Of a stretch of DNA of 26,282 nucleotides, positions 1-8,187 are shown in pieces (within the stretch, counting starts at the first letter, position 1; each line of letters opens with the position of its first letter). This stretch comes from JBAUHN01 sp049680295 (GTDB lineage Bacteria > Pseudomonadota > Alphaproteobacteria > Rhodobacterales > Rhodobacteraceae): positions 1 to 26,282 of the forward strand of contig JBAUHN010000452.1 of the NCBI GenBank assembly GCA_049680295.1. The letters are read 5' to 3'. The notes below the pieces were generated by a model, which saw only the letters and a list, made by a program, of their open reading frames with translations, had not been told where the DNA came from and did not search any database. The position numbers and the translations under genes are program-made.

Positions 1-102
1 CGCTGATAACGAAGCAAGAGGACTATCGGGAACCGGCGCAGACGGTTGCGGCGTGATGTTCATGTCACGCGGCGACATCTGAGACCGGAGAGCGAGGTGT
101 AA

Positions 103-888
103 GAAGTCGATGACCTGAATGGGCACAAAAATGATGCAGTGGACGCTGAAGCTATTGTCGAGGCGACGCTGCGCCCGTCCATGAGCTTCGTCGCCATGAA
201 AACGAAAGAGCAACAGGCGCAAGCGGTTTTGTTTCGAAGCCGTGATCTATTTCTGCGGCAACGCACTCAACTGATCAATGCGATGCACGGACATCTCGCT
301 GAGTACGGCGTTCTGCTGCCAACCGCCCGAGCAAGCGTTGCGCGTATGGTTGTTGCGGCAAGGGATTGTTCTGAGGACCTACCTGCGCCGGTATTCGAAA
401 TGGCGCTGCTCATGGCAGACGATATCGAGGGGCTCACAGCCAAAGTGGCGACGATTGATAAGTCCTTGAAAAAGATTGCTCAGACGTCTTCAGAAGCGAA
501 ACGCTTGCGCACGATGCCGGGCGTCGGTCCAATTACCGCAGTGGCAATCCAAGCATTTTGCCCCGCAGCCAAGAGCTTTGATCATGGTCGTGGTTTCGCG
601 GCTTGGCTTGGGCTCGTACCGCGGCAACTGTCGACTGGAGGTAAAGACCGCTTTGGCAAGGTCACAAAGATGGGGCAGCGTGACGTCCGACGATTGCTTG
701 TAACTGGCGCGATGTCAGTGATCAGCGCCAGCAAGAAAAAAGGCCGTTGCGACGATCCCTGGCTTGCGAATATGTTGATGAAGAAACCACGTATGGTCGT
801 TGCAATGGCGCTTGCACATCGGATGGCGCGCCAGCTATGGGCCATGATGGTGACAGAGAAGAATTACGAAATTCGAGCTGCCGCGTAA
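103..888 (+). pseudogene. IS110-family transposase, N-terminally truncated
   Basis: Remnant of an IS110-family (DEDD) transposase. An in-frame TAA at 100-102 precedes the frame, and the first ATG (139) lies inside the family's conserved KNDAVDAEAI segment, so the N-terminal part of the RuvC-like domain with the first catalytic acidic residues is missing. About 250-260 residues remain, against roughly 320-350 usually. The C-terminal Transposase_20 domain is well preserved: a helix-hairpin-helix-like MPGVGPITAVAIQAF segment, then GFAAWLGLVPRQLSTGGKDR, which holds the candidate serine of the Tnp domain. The STGGK form resembles the IS1111 branch. Nothing matching the lost N-terminus was found in the other two forward frames of bases 1-100. 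It is probably inactive unless the missing part lies rearranged outside the window. Confidence 0.85.
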
Positions 889-1353
889 GCTAACGGCACC
901 GGATACCGGCAGGACTGAGAGGAGAGCGGAAAGTTACGGAACACGGATCAAGAGATTGAATCGGAACACCCAGAATAAGCGTCTGGCCATGAACTAGGCC
1001 GTATAATTGATTGGGGTCCGGATCGCGTATCTCCATAAAGGCCCGTCGCAATGTATTGCGGCAACTACGAGGCCGGACACCTGACTGCACCGATCAGTGG
1101 TTCCAAGACCGACCGATACTCTAATCAGCCCCGGGGCATCCACACCCGCCTATGCAAAAAGAGCTTATTTTTGAGGAAACATGGCAACACAGGATTGCTC
1201 GACAACGCCGCGATGTTTCCCAATCCCGTTCGCAAGCATTATTGATGGTTTAATGCCGCCAGTAGACTAAGAGTTCAAATGAAGGAAAATGAACGAGGCA
1301 GCGCCTACGAAACCAGAGGCACCTTAGAGACCGATAATAGACAGGAACGGACA
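889..1353. other. Gene-poor stretch after the IS110 remnant
   Basis: No convincing gene is seen in this stretch. The first 200-250 bases are probably the 3' non-coding end of the insertion element, since IS1111-type members carry their guide (bridge/seek) RNA downstream of the transposase. I cannot place the element's right end. Small hairpins are visible: CGCAAT-GT-ATTGCG at 1047-1060, and GGCC arms around the ATGAACTA loop near 985-1000. A separate inverted repeat lies at 1175-1220. The last 75 bases stay open in the frame of the next gene, but their translation is polar and unlike the family, so I treat them as leader. Confidence 0.45.
1175..1220. repeat. Inverted repeat GGAAACAT / ATGTTTCC
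   Basis: Perfect 8-bp arms at 1175-1182 and 1213-1220 are separated by 30 bases. Inside lies a smaller GCAA-TTGC stem at 1184-1198. It sits between the IS110 remnant and the leaderless binding-protein gene. It could be a terminator-like hairpin without a T-run, a regulator site, or the element's subterminal repeat. The sequence alone does not decide. Confidence 0.4.
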
Positions 1354-2580
1354 ATGGGTAACACAAGAGTCTTAGGTGAGCCGCCAAGGACCAGCGGCAA
1401 CCTAAAGCCGACCGCACCGGCCGTGCATCGAGAACTTGCAGCTTTGCGGGTTCTTGGAACGTCAGTCACCCAAGTGAGTGCCGTCAAATCTGCCGCAGAA
1501 AGCGATCTGGGGTTCAAGCTTGATCTCATAACGCTGGATGGGGCTGCCGCTCAGCAGCGCGGTGCATTGCATCCAGAGAGTTTCGATATTTATGATCAAT
1601 GGTTTCACGATCTGGATCTGATCTGGCCCACAGGCTCACTACAGCCATTGCAAATCAACCGCTTGGAACGTTGGAATGAAATTAACGAGCTTCCCAAAAC
1701 AGGTCGCCTTAGCGCAGAACATATGCGTCTCGCAGGGTCTGATCCATCTCGTCAGCTCTACGTTCAATTGGACGGTGGGCTGAGTAACGTGCCGACCGAG
1801 CAGGTTAGCATGCTGCCAACGGTTCACAATGCCGATGGTTTCGCAGTTCTGGGGGATGAGGATGCCGTGAGTTGGGGGGCATTGCTTGATCGAAAGTACG
1901 CAGGGCGGGTTATTTTGCAATCTGACCCCGCGATTGGTGCTTTTGACATGTTGCTTGCATTACAGGCCACGGGTCAGATGCGCCCCGCCAATATGGCGGA
2001 CCTGTCTTTGCCAGAAATCGACACATTGATTGCCCATCTGTCGAGATTGCGTTCTGCAGGTCAATTCCACCGGATTTGGAATGACGAGTCAGAGGCGATT
2101 GAGGCGATGATGCAGGGTGCGCCGATGATTGGATCACTTTGGTGGTCGGGTGCCATTCGTCTCAAGGCAGAAGGTATTCCCGTGCGTATGGTCGTGCCCA
2201 AAGAGGGGTGTCGTGGTTGGTTCGGCGGCCTTGCTTTGGCCGCGCATCTGGATGGCCGTGAACGCGATGCGGCCTACGAATATTTGAACTGGTGGTTGGA
2301 CGGCACGCCCGGCGCGATCCTAGCGCGCAACGGGGCTTATATGGCGAACCATTCCGCCGTGCGTGAAAAGCTAGGTCCGGAGGAATGGGCGTTTTGGTAT
2401 GAGGGAGCACCCGCAAGCGTTGAGATTTGTGACACTCAAGGCCGCGAGATCTATGCGGCAGGCCAAGTGCGCGAAGGTGGCAGTTATTACGAGCGAATGA
2501 GCAAGGTCGTCGTCTGGGATTCTGTCATGACCGAACATAACTACCTGATGCGTCGATGGGCGCATGCCATCAACCAATGA
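1354..2580 (+). CDS. Polyamine-type ABC substrate-binding-like protein without signal peptide
   Basis: Resembles PotD/PotF-type extracellular solute-binding proteins and is a clear paralogue of the Tat-exported binding protein at 8188-9399. The two share an AFWYEG motif, a similar ending (GGSYYERMSKVVVW against GGSLEERASKVKYW) and the same layout throughout. The family fold seems to begin at LRVLGTSVTQ, about 30 residues in. What precedes it is polar, with no hydrophobic core, twin arginine or lipobox, so the protein should stay in the cytoplasm as encoded. ATG 1354 is chosen because AGGA lies about 8 bases upstream. An in-frame ATG at 1279 would add 25 polar residues and still no signal. It is convergent with the GntR gene, with stops six bases apart. 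It may act as a cytoplasmic ligand-sensing partner, or may have lost its export signal. Confidence 0.75.
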   Translation: MGNTRVLGEPPRTSGNLKPTAPAVHRELAALRVLGTSVTQVSAVKSAAESDLGFKLDLITLDGAAAQQRGALHPESFDIYDQWFHDLDLIWPTGSLQPLQINRLERWNEINELPKTGRLSAEHMRLAGSDPSRQLYVQLDGGLSNVPTEQVSMLPTVHNADGFAVLGDEDAVSWGALLDRKYAGRVILQSDPAIGAFDMLLALQATGQMRPANMADLSLPEIDTLIAHLSRLRSAGQFHRIWNDESEAIEAMMQGAPMIGSLWWSGAIRLKAEGIPVRMVVPKEGCRGWFGGLALAAHLDGRERDAAYEYLNWWLDGTPGAILARNGAYMANHSAVREKLGPEEWAFWYEGAPASVEICDTQGREIYAAGQVREGGSYYERMSKVVVWDSVMTEHNYLMRRWAHAINQ

Positions 2581-2586
2581 GCGACC

Positions 2587-3594
2587 CTAGTCCGAAACGC
2601 GGCGCAAATAATCTGGGAGTTCAGGTTCAGGAAAGACCGAAAAAGCCATGAGCCTTTTGCGTGTGCGCTCGGCCGATAGATTTAGGTGCTCTTCCAACGC
2701 ATTGGCGGCAGCGTTCCAGGAGCCGCGGATGAGGAACTCAAGCACCACGCAATGTTCCATCAATGCAAGGGAAAAAGGTTTCGTTCCAACGGTTTCCGCG
2801 AACACCTGATTGACGGAGAGTGCGATCTGACTTTGATGGATCATGCGCCGCAGATGCGGATTGGGGCTTTTCGACAGCAAGGTCACGTGCAGGTCGGTCT
2901 CAAGGCGGTTAAGATCACTGAGCGTAATATCTTCACTGGTTTTCATCGCGGCGTGCGCGCGCACCTGCATCTGCGAAATATGGTCCTGCGACAGAAGGGG
3001 TGCGCTTTCCAGCAAGGCCAGCGGTTCAAGTTTAGCGCGAATGGCGAAGTAATGCGCCACATCCTGTGCCGTAAGCGGTCCGACAACCCAATGCGACCGC
3101 AAATCTTTGCGCAGCAAGCCACGATCCTGAAAGCGCGACAGCAGCTCACGGATGATCGTTCTGCTGACGTCAAAATGATCTGCCGCCGCCTGTTCGTTGA
3201 CGCGGTAAAGCCCGAAAGGCAGGGCTTGGGCGATTGAACCCTCGAAGGCCCGCGCGATGCGTTGGGCCGCCATGGGCTGCGGAAGTTGCACCAGTTCCTT
3301 GTCCAGCCCCAGCATCTGATGGGTGACAACGATGCGCTGGGGCTCATCTGCGCCAGAAACGATAAAGCCACGTCCGTCAAAACGTTCAAGTAATCCAAGA
3401 TCTTCGAGTTTGTTAAATGCCATGCGTACCGGCGTACGGCTGGTCCCAAACAATCGCGCAATCGGATCTTCGGTCACAACCACGCCAGCTGGCAACAGCT
3501 CTTTTTCGATGGCTTCCATGATCTTGCTCTCAATGGCGGCATACCTTGGAGCAGAGCGGTGTGGATATGCCCCTTTACGCATGTCGTCAGGCAC
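2587..3594 (-). CDS. GntR/FadR-type regulator with two winged-helix domains
   Basis: Transcription factor of 335 residues, longer than the usual 220-250 for the FadR/FCD group because it carries two DNA-binding units. The first winged helix spans about residues 18-80, with recognition helix TSRTPVRMAFNKLEDLGLL. The second spans about 110-172, with VSRTIIRELLSRFQDRGLL, and a helical FCD-like ligand domain follows from about 175 to the end. The start is GTG: its reverse-strand leader has GAAGGAA at proper spacing, whereas the next ATG (first base 3582) lacks as good a site. The gene is divergent from the ABC transporter operon across a 235-base intergenic region, so it most likely controls that operon and itself in response to the imported compound or a breakdown product. 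Confidence 0.9.
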   Translation of the reverse strand: MPDDMRKGAYPHRSAPRYAAIESKIMEAIEKELLPAGVVVTEDPIARLFGTSRTPVRMAFNKLEDLGLLERFDGRGFIVSGADEPQRIVVTHQMLGLDKELVQLPQPMAAQRIARAFEGSIAQALPFGLYRVNEQAAADHFDVSRTIIRELLSRFQDRGLLRKDLRSHWVVGPLTAQDVAHYFAIRAKLEPLALLESAPLLSQDHISQMQVRAHAAMKTSEDITLSDLNRLETDLHVTLLSKSPNPHLRRMIHQSQIALSVNQVFAETVGTKPFSLALMEHCVVLEFLIRGSWNAAANALEEHLNLSAERTRKRLMAFSVFPEPELPDYLRRVSD

Positions 3595-3829
3595 GAATCG
3601 TTTCCTTCATTTGGTGTCAATTGGACTATTAAAACGTATTGTGTAGGCTAAAACCATTTTTGACGCCGCAATTACTGCACGATCCGCTTGCATTTCTCAG
3701 ATATTAGCGCCTAATTCTTTAGATAAAAGCGCATTCTTCGATGAATCGATCAAAGTATGTTTGACTTTTGTGCACGGTGAGCAACTCTTGTAGTGCTAGC
3801 TATACCAATTCCCTGGGGGTATTTCGGTC
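3595..3829. promoter_or_regulatory. Divergent control region between gntR and the ABC/hydantoinase operon
   Basis: The only sizeable intergenic gap before 17 kb of plus-strand genes, so it should carry both divergent promoters and the GntR operator. Visible candidates are the palindrome TCGAT-GA-ATCGA at 3738-3749, an AAAGT/ACTTT repeat at 3752-3768 overlapping a -35-like TTGACT at 3761-3766, and a near-palindrome GTCAATTGGAC around 3617-3627. The ribosome site for the ATPase gene is GGGGGT at 3815-3820. No convincing -10 box at standard spacing is seen, so the exact promoter is uncertain. Confidence 0.5.
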
Positions 3830-4918
3830 ATGATAGAGCTCTTAGCTCTAAGTAAGTCATTTGGTGATGCAGTTGCGTTGAGAGACGTTTCGCTGACGAT
3901 CGAAGATGATGAATATCTGACTCTGCTTGGGCCATCTGGGTCTGGCAAATCGACATTGCTGCGCCTAATTGCGGGGCTGGACAAGCCGGATGCTGGCAGC
4001 ATCCTCGTGAACGGTCAGAACATCGTAGGATTGCCACCACATCAGCGCGGCTTGGGCATCGTGCAGCAAAATTACGCATTGTTCCCGCACATGACCGTGA
4101 AGCAGAATGTCGAATTTGGCCTGCGGTGGCGCGAAGAAAATCCGGTCACAGATGAGAAAGAGCTGGCCCGGCGGGTCGGCGCGATGCTGGAACTGGTCGG
4201 TCTGAACGGATTTGAAAACCGTGGCGTTGGCCAGATTTCGGGTGGACAAAAGCAGCGGGTGTCTTTGGCGCGCACATTGGTGACCGAGCCAAAGGTGTGT
4301 CTGCTTGATGAGCCTTTGGGTGCGTTGGACGCAAACTTGCGTGAACGCATGACGCTTGAGTTGCGCCGTATCCGCGACACCTTGGGTGTTACCTTTATGC
4401 ATGTGACTGGCAACGAAGACGAGGCCTTGGCGATGGGGGATCGCATGATCGTGCTGGATCAGGGGCATGTCGCGATGATCGCGCCGCCAGACGCGCTTTA
4501 TAACCTGCCAAGCTCCATGCGTGTGGCGCAGGTGTTGAACGCTTACAACATTCTGGGGGGCCAATCGCGTGACAACGGGTTTGAGCATGGTGGAAAATTG
4601 CTGCCATTGCCCGAAGGTGCCAGTGAGGCCGCGCATTATGCCATCCGTTATGACGCCGCCAAGATTGTGCCGCAGGATGATCCATCAGCCTTATTGCAAG
4701 TTACCTTCTTGACCAGCGAATTTACCGGTGGCGGCGTTACATACTTCATGCGCGGACCTGATGGCGTGTTTGAAGTTGAACGCCACCTCAGCCGCGCCGA
4801 TCCAGAGGTTTATACCAGTGGGCAGGCGCTTGGCGTGACCTGGGATGCAAAAGATGCCTTGGTGTATGACGCGCAAGGCGTGCTGATCGGTCACTCCGAA
4901 ATGCGAGGGGCAGCCTGA
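3830..4918 (+). CDS. ABC transporter ATP-binding protein (PotA-like) with altered H-loop
   Basis: Nucleotide-binding subunit of a spermidine/putrescine-type importer, acting on the cytoplasmic face of the membrane. Walker A GPSGSGKST lies at about residues 34-42, the Q-loop Gln at 80, signature ISGGQKQR at 136-143, Walker B VCLLDE at 156-161 and D-loop GALD at 164-167. A TOBE-like region follows from about 270. The switch histidine normally found in VTH is glycine here: residues 191-197 read HVTGNED, in an otherwise intact frame. The permease gene begins at the last base of the stop codon (TGATG). A second ATPase with a normal histidine is encoded at 9456 in the same operon, so the two may form a mixed pair. 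Polyamine specificity is not implied; the context suggests a ureide or related nitrogen compound. Confidence 0.92.
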   Translation: MIELLALSKSFGDAVALRDVSLTIEDDEYLTLLGPSGSGKSTLLRLIAGLDKPDAGSILVNGQNIVGLPPHQRGLGIVQQNYALFPHMTVKQNVEFGLRWREENPVTDEKELARRVGAMLELVGLNGFENRGVGQISGGQKQRVSLARTLVTEPKVCLLDEPLGALDANLRERMTLELRRIRDTLGVTFMHVTGNEDEALAMGDRMIVLDQGHVAMIAPPDALYNLPSSMRVAQVLNAYNILGGQSRDNGFEHGGKLLPLPEGASEAAHYAIRYDAAKIVPQDDPSALLQVTFLTSEFTGGGVTYFMRGPDGVFEVERHLSRADPEVYTSGQALGVTWDAKDALVYDAQGVLIGHSEMRGAA

Positions 4919-5799
4919 TGAGCACTGAGACCATTCAAAGCAATCCCGGATTTTTCACCCGCAACAAGCATTACTGGCTCCTGGCGCCGGGTGTCGTTTG
5001 GATGACGCTGTTCCTTGTCGTGCCGTTGGGGATGATGGTTTACGTAAGTTTCTGGACCCAAACAACCTTTGCGATCAGCAATGATCTGACACTCAAAAGC
5101 TGGCAGACCTTCTTTGCCTCCGAGACCTACTTCGGTGCGTTGATCCGAACGATACGGATTTGGTTAACGGTTCTGTTTCTGACAATATTGATTGGCTATC
5201 CGGCGGCGCTGTTCATTGGGCAGATGGTGCGTAACAAGACAACGCAAACGATCCTGCTGGTCGCCTGTGTGATCCCGTTCTGGACCTCGTTTCTGATCCG
5301 CGTTCTAGCGTGGCGCCCGATGTTGGGCAAAGAGGGCGCGATCAACGTTTTGCTTCAAAAGTTCGGACTGATCGATGCGCCAATTGAGGTTTTGTTGTTC
5401 ACCGAATTGGCGGTCATCATCGGCATGGTGCAAATCTATGTGGTGTTCATGGTGGGTCCAATCGCCTTTATGCTGGCGCGGATTGATCAAAGTCTGATTG
5501 AGGCCGCGCGTGACCTCGGCGCATCCGGCTGGACCATCTTCCGCAAAATTATCTTGCCACTCTCGCTGCCCGGCGTGGTCGTTGGGGCGATCTTTGTCTC
5601 TGTCATGGTCTTGGGCGAATTTGCGACTTCCTCTGCTCTGTCGGGGCGCAAAGTGAATCTCTTGGGCAATATCATTGTGACGCAGGTAGGGTCGCTGAAA
5701 TGGGCCTTTGCTGCGGTGATTGGGGTCGTCCTAACTGCAGTCATGGCTTTGGTCGTCACCATCTTGCTGCGCATCGTGGATTTGAGGAAAGAGCTATGA
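4918..5799 (+). CDS. ABC transporter permease (PotB-like)
   Basis: First inner-membrane permease of the importer, 293 residues. About six membrane segments are visible, near residues 20-43, 79-101, 111-131, 160-185, 216-235 and 263-287. The cytoplasmic EAA loop that docks to the ATPase is EAARDLGASGWTIFRKI, about residues 195-211. Length and layout fit the PotB/PotH group. It is translationally coupled at both ends: its ATG overlaps the ATPase stop, and the next permease starts inside its own stop codon. It should pair with the following permease as a heterodimer and receive substrate from the Tat-exported binding protein at 8188. Confidence 0.93.
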   Translation: MSTETIQSNPGFFTRNKHYWLLAPGVVWMTLFLVVPLGMMVYVSFWTQTTFAISNDLTLKSWQTFFASETYFGALIRTIRIWLTVLFLTILIGYPAALFIGQMVRNKTTQTILLVACVIPFWTSFLIRVLAWRPMLGKEGAINVLLQKFGLIDAPIEVLLFTELAVIIGMVQIYVVFMVGPIAFMLARIDQSLIEAARDLGASGWTIFRKIILPLSLPGVVVGAIFVSVMVLGEFATSSALSGRKVNLLGNIIVTQVGSLKWAFAAVIGVVLTAVMALVVTILLRIVDLRKEL

Positions 5800-6650
5800 A
5801 CCAGCCGTTCCTCAAGATTACACTTGGTGTCTATGTCGGCCTGTTTCTGGCATACCTTTACGGCCCGTTTCTGGTCATGGGGATCATCAGCTTTCAGCAG
5901 GGACCAGAGGGCGGCCCCCAGTTCCCGATCATCGAATGGTCTACCTTCTGGTACCAACATGTGCTGGGCTTTGCTCCGCCGACGCGCGTGGCCCCTTTGC
6001 CCATCGGCGAAGCGCTGACGCGGTCGTTGACCTTGGCATTTGCCACGATGGTGGTGTCCACAGTTTTAGGTACAATGACGGCACAGGCGTTCCGCACCAA
6101 CTTTAAAGGTTCAGGATTTGTGTTCTACCTTGTGGTGCTGGGCATGATGGTGCCGGGTGTTTTGCTGGGGCTTGGCATGTCGCTGGTGGCGAACCAGTTG
6201 GGCATCGACCGCACATGGTGGGGCACTGCGTTCGTGCTGCACGTTGTCTATACTTTCCCGTTCGCATTTTTGGTGATGCTGGCCATTTTCAACCGGTTTG
6301 ACGGGCGCGTCGAAGAAGCCTCCCTTGCGCTGGGTGTGCCACCGGCCCGCACATTCCGCAAAATTACCTTTCCGATCATCTTTCCCGGCGTTCTTTCTGC
6401 GATGCTCTTTGCCTTCACGCTGTCTTACGATGAATTTCCGCGCACATTGTTTACGGGTGGGCCGGATGTGACGATGCCGATTGCGATCTACGGCACGTTC
6501 TCGGTGGAAATCCATCCCAACCTTTTCGCCTTTGGTGTTCTGACCACACTCTTCTCCTTTGCGCTGTTGACGGTTTACGGCCTCTTGATGACGGCCTCTG
6601 TGCGCCGCGCCCAAGCAAGAAACTCCGGCATGCAGGAGGACATCGAGTGA
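5796..6650 (+). CDS. ABC transporter permease (PotC-like)
   Basis: Second permease, 284 residues from ATG 5796, which overlaps the previous stop as ATGA. The frame stays open further upstream, but only inside the first permease gene, and GAGGAAAG lies just ahead of this ATG. Hydrophobic segments lie near residues 9-31, 76-98, 107-132, 140-164, 193-211 and 238-262. The EAA loop EEASLALGVPPARTFRKI lies at about 173-190. The extracytoplasmic loop between the first two segments is fairly long (about residues 33-74), as in PotC relatives. The gene ends in GTGA overlap with the first dehydrogenase gene, which ties transport directly to metabolism. Confidence 0.92.
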   Translation: MNQPFLKITLGVYVGLFLAYLYGPFLVMGIISFQQGPEGGPQFPIIEWSTFWYQHVLGFAPPTRVAPLPIGEALTRSLTLAFATMVVSTVLGTMTAQAFRTNFKGSGFVFYLVVLGMMVPGVLLGLGMSLVANQLGIDRTWWGTAFVLHVVYTFPFAFLVMLAIFNRFDGRVEEASLALGVPPARTFRKITFPIIFPGVLSAMLFAFTLSYDEFPRTLFTGGPDVTMPIAIYGTFSVEIHPNLFAFGVLTTLFSFALLTVYGLLMTASVRRAQARNSGMQEDIE

Positions 6651-7393
6651 CCCGTTTGTCGGATCATCGCGCTGTTGTTACTGGGGCCGGGGCAGGGATC
6701 GGCAAAGCCATTGCGCTGCGGCTTGCCCGCGAAGGCGCATGGATTGTGGTCAATGATCTGAATGTTGACAGCGCCGAGGCGACGGCGGCACAGATCACCC
6801 AAGCAGGCGGGACCGCTTTGGCCGTCTCAGGTGATGTGTCTGATCCTGCGGATGTCGATTGCGCCTATGCAATGGGCGAGCAGGCATGGGGCCGCATCAC
6901 CTTGGCTGTGAACAATGCAGGCATCGTAACCCAATCGCCCTTGGCCGAGATGGAGATCGAAGATTTCGACCGGATGATCGCCGTGCATCTGCGCGGTTGT
7001 TTCCTGTGCTGCCGCCGCGCAATCGGACCCATGTTGGACGCGGGATCGGGCGCCATCATCAACATCGCGTCCCAATTGGGCCAGATCGGCGGCGTTGAGC
7101 TGGCCCATTATTCAGCCGCCAAGGCAGGGATCATCGGATTGACCAAGTCACTGGCCCGCGAAGTATCCGCAAAGGGCGTGCGGGTGAATGCCGTCGCTCC
7201 GGGCCCGATTGGAACGGATTTGGTCATGGCGCTTTCCGAGGACTGGCGCAATGCCAAGGCGGGCGAACTCCCGCTTGGTCGTTTTGGTGAACCCGATGAT
7301 GTGGCCGCAACCGTGGCCTTTCTCGCCTCAGAGGATGCGAAAATCTATGTCGGCCAAACTCTGGGCCCGAATTCTGGAGATGTCATGTTATGA
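6647..7393 (+). CDS. SDR-family NAD(P)-dependent oxidoreductase (first of two)
   Basis: Classical short-chain dehydrogenase of 248 residues. The cofactor motif TGAGAGIG lies at 12-19, and Asp37 at the end of the second strand suggests NAD(H). NNAG lies at 89-92, the catalytic Ser near 142, and Tyr155-SAA-Lys159 forms the active site. The start is GTG at 6647, overlapping the permease stop and preceded by GGAGG. It probably oxidises or reduces an alcohol or ketone on the imported compound or its breakdown product. The substrate cannot be read from the sequence, and the family is too broad for a gene name. It is coupled by ATGA overlap to a second SDR gene; the two differ clearly in sequence, so they may act on successive intermediates rather than being a recent duplication. 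Confidence 0.92.
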   Translation: MTRLSDHRAVVTGAGAGIGKAIALRLAREGAWIVVNDLNVDSAEATAAQITQAGGTALAVSGDVSDPADVDCAYAMGEQAWGRITLAVNNAGIVTQSPLAEMEIEDFDRMIAVHLRGCFLCCRRAIGPMLDAGSGAIINIASQLGQIGGVELAHYSAAKAGIIGLTKSLAREVSAKGVRVNAVAPGPIGTDLVMALSEDWRNAKAGELPLGRFGEPDDVAATVAFLASEDAKIYVGQTLGPNSGDVML

Positions 7394-8142
7394 AAACGGT
7401 TTTGATCACTGGTGCCGGGATCGGCATTGGCCGGGCTACCGCGAAAATGTTTGGTGGCCACGGCTGGCGCGTCATTGTCACGGACGTGCTGGAAGACGAG
7501 GGCATGGACGTCGCCGCACAGATCAACGCGTCAGGCGGGGCGGCTGAGTTTTATACATTGGACGTGACTTCGACGGCCGCGGCCGAGGCCGTTCTGGCAT
7601 CGGTCCACGCAAGCCACGGGCCATTGGCTGCATTGGTTTGCAATGCAGGGATCGCACATAAGGTACCACTCGAAGAGCTGACGGATGAAAAGTGGGACCA
7701 TACTTTTGAGATTGATCTCAAAGGGATGATCCGTGTCATCCGGCCTGCCGTTGCTCAGATGAAACCGGCGGGGGGCGGCGCAATTGTCTGCCTGTCTTCT
7801 ATCATGGGGGTTGCCTATGGCTGGGATCAACATGTGCATTACTCTGCCGCCAAATCTGGCGTCGTAGGGCTTGTTCGGGGCCTTGGTGTGGAACTGGCGC
7901 GCAGCAATATCCGCGTCAACGGTGTGGCACCCGGCTACATCCGGACGGCGCAGGCACTGTCGACGGTGCATTCGCTCGGGCCAGAAGGGCTTGAGAAAGC
8001 GGCAGACTTTATTCCTACAGGGCGCGTCGGTGAGCCCGAAGACATTGCCGATGTTATCAATTTCCTCGTCTCTGACGCAGCTCGCTACATGACCGGGCAA
8101 GTTGTGACCGTAGATGGAGGTCTGCTCGTCGGCCGCTACTAA
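7390..8142 (+). CDS. SDR-family NAD(P)-dependent oxidoreductase (second of two)
   Basis: Second classical short-chain dehydrogenase, 250 residues. TGAGIGIG lies at 7-14, an acidic Asp32 favours NAD(H), NAG lies at 85-87, Ser136/137 and Tyr151-SAA-Lys155 form the active site, and the C-terminal TGQVVTVDGG is the usual family ending. Its ATG overlaps the stop of the first SDR gene. It has a more standard end than the first SDR, whose corresponding segment reads VGQTLGPNSG. The position between permeases and binding protein is unusual for pure transport operons and indicates that transport and first oxidation steps are co-expressed. Substrate unknown. Confidence 0.92.
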   Translation: MKTVLITGAGIGIGRATAKMFGGHGWRVIVTDVLEDEGMDVAAQINASGGAAEFYTLDVTSTAAAEAVLASVHASHGPLAALVCNAGIAHKVPLEELTDEKWDHTFEIDLKGMIRVIRPAVAQMKPAGGGAIVCLSSIMGVAYGWDQHVHYSAAKSGVVGLVRGLGVELARSNIRVNGVAPGYIRTAQALSTVHSLGPEGLEKAADFIPTGRVGEPEDIADVINFLVSDAARYMTGQVVTVDGGLLVGRY

Positions 8143-8187
8143 CTGCGCGGCCAAAACTACAACCACGAAACCAACTGGGAGACTACA

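Noticed and set aside
1279..1353. Earlier ATG start for the leaderless binding-protein gene
   Set aside because: Adds 25 polar residues unlike the family and has a poorer ribosome site than ATG 1354. It also does not supply a signal peptide. It cannot be fully excluded.
2686..3237. 183-codon plus-strand frame inside the GntR gene
   Set aside because: It lies entirely opposite a well-supported regulator gene and has no recognisable domain.
4390..4440. Frameshift or sequencing error as the cause of the VTG in place of VTH
   Set aside because: The frame is continuous with good family similarity on both sides (TLGVTFMHVTG then EDEALAMGDR), so the histidine loss is a true substitution in this read.
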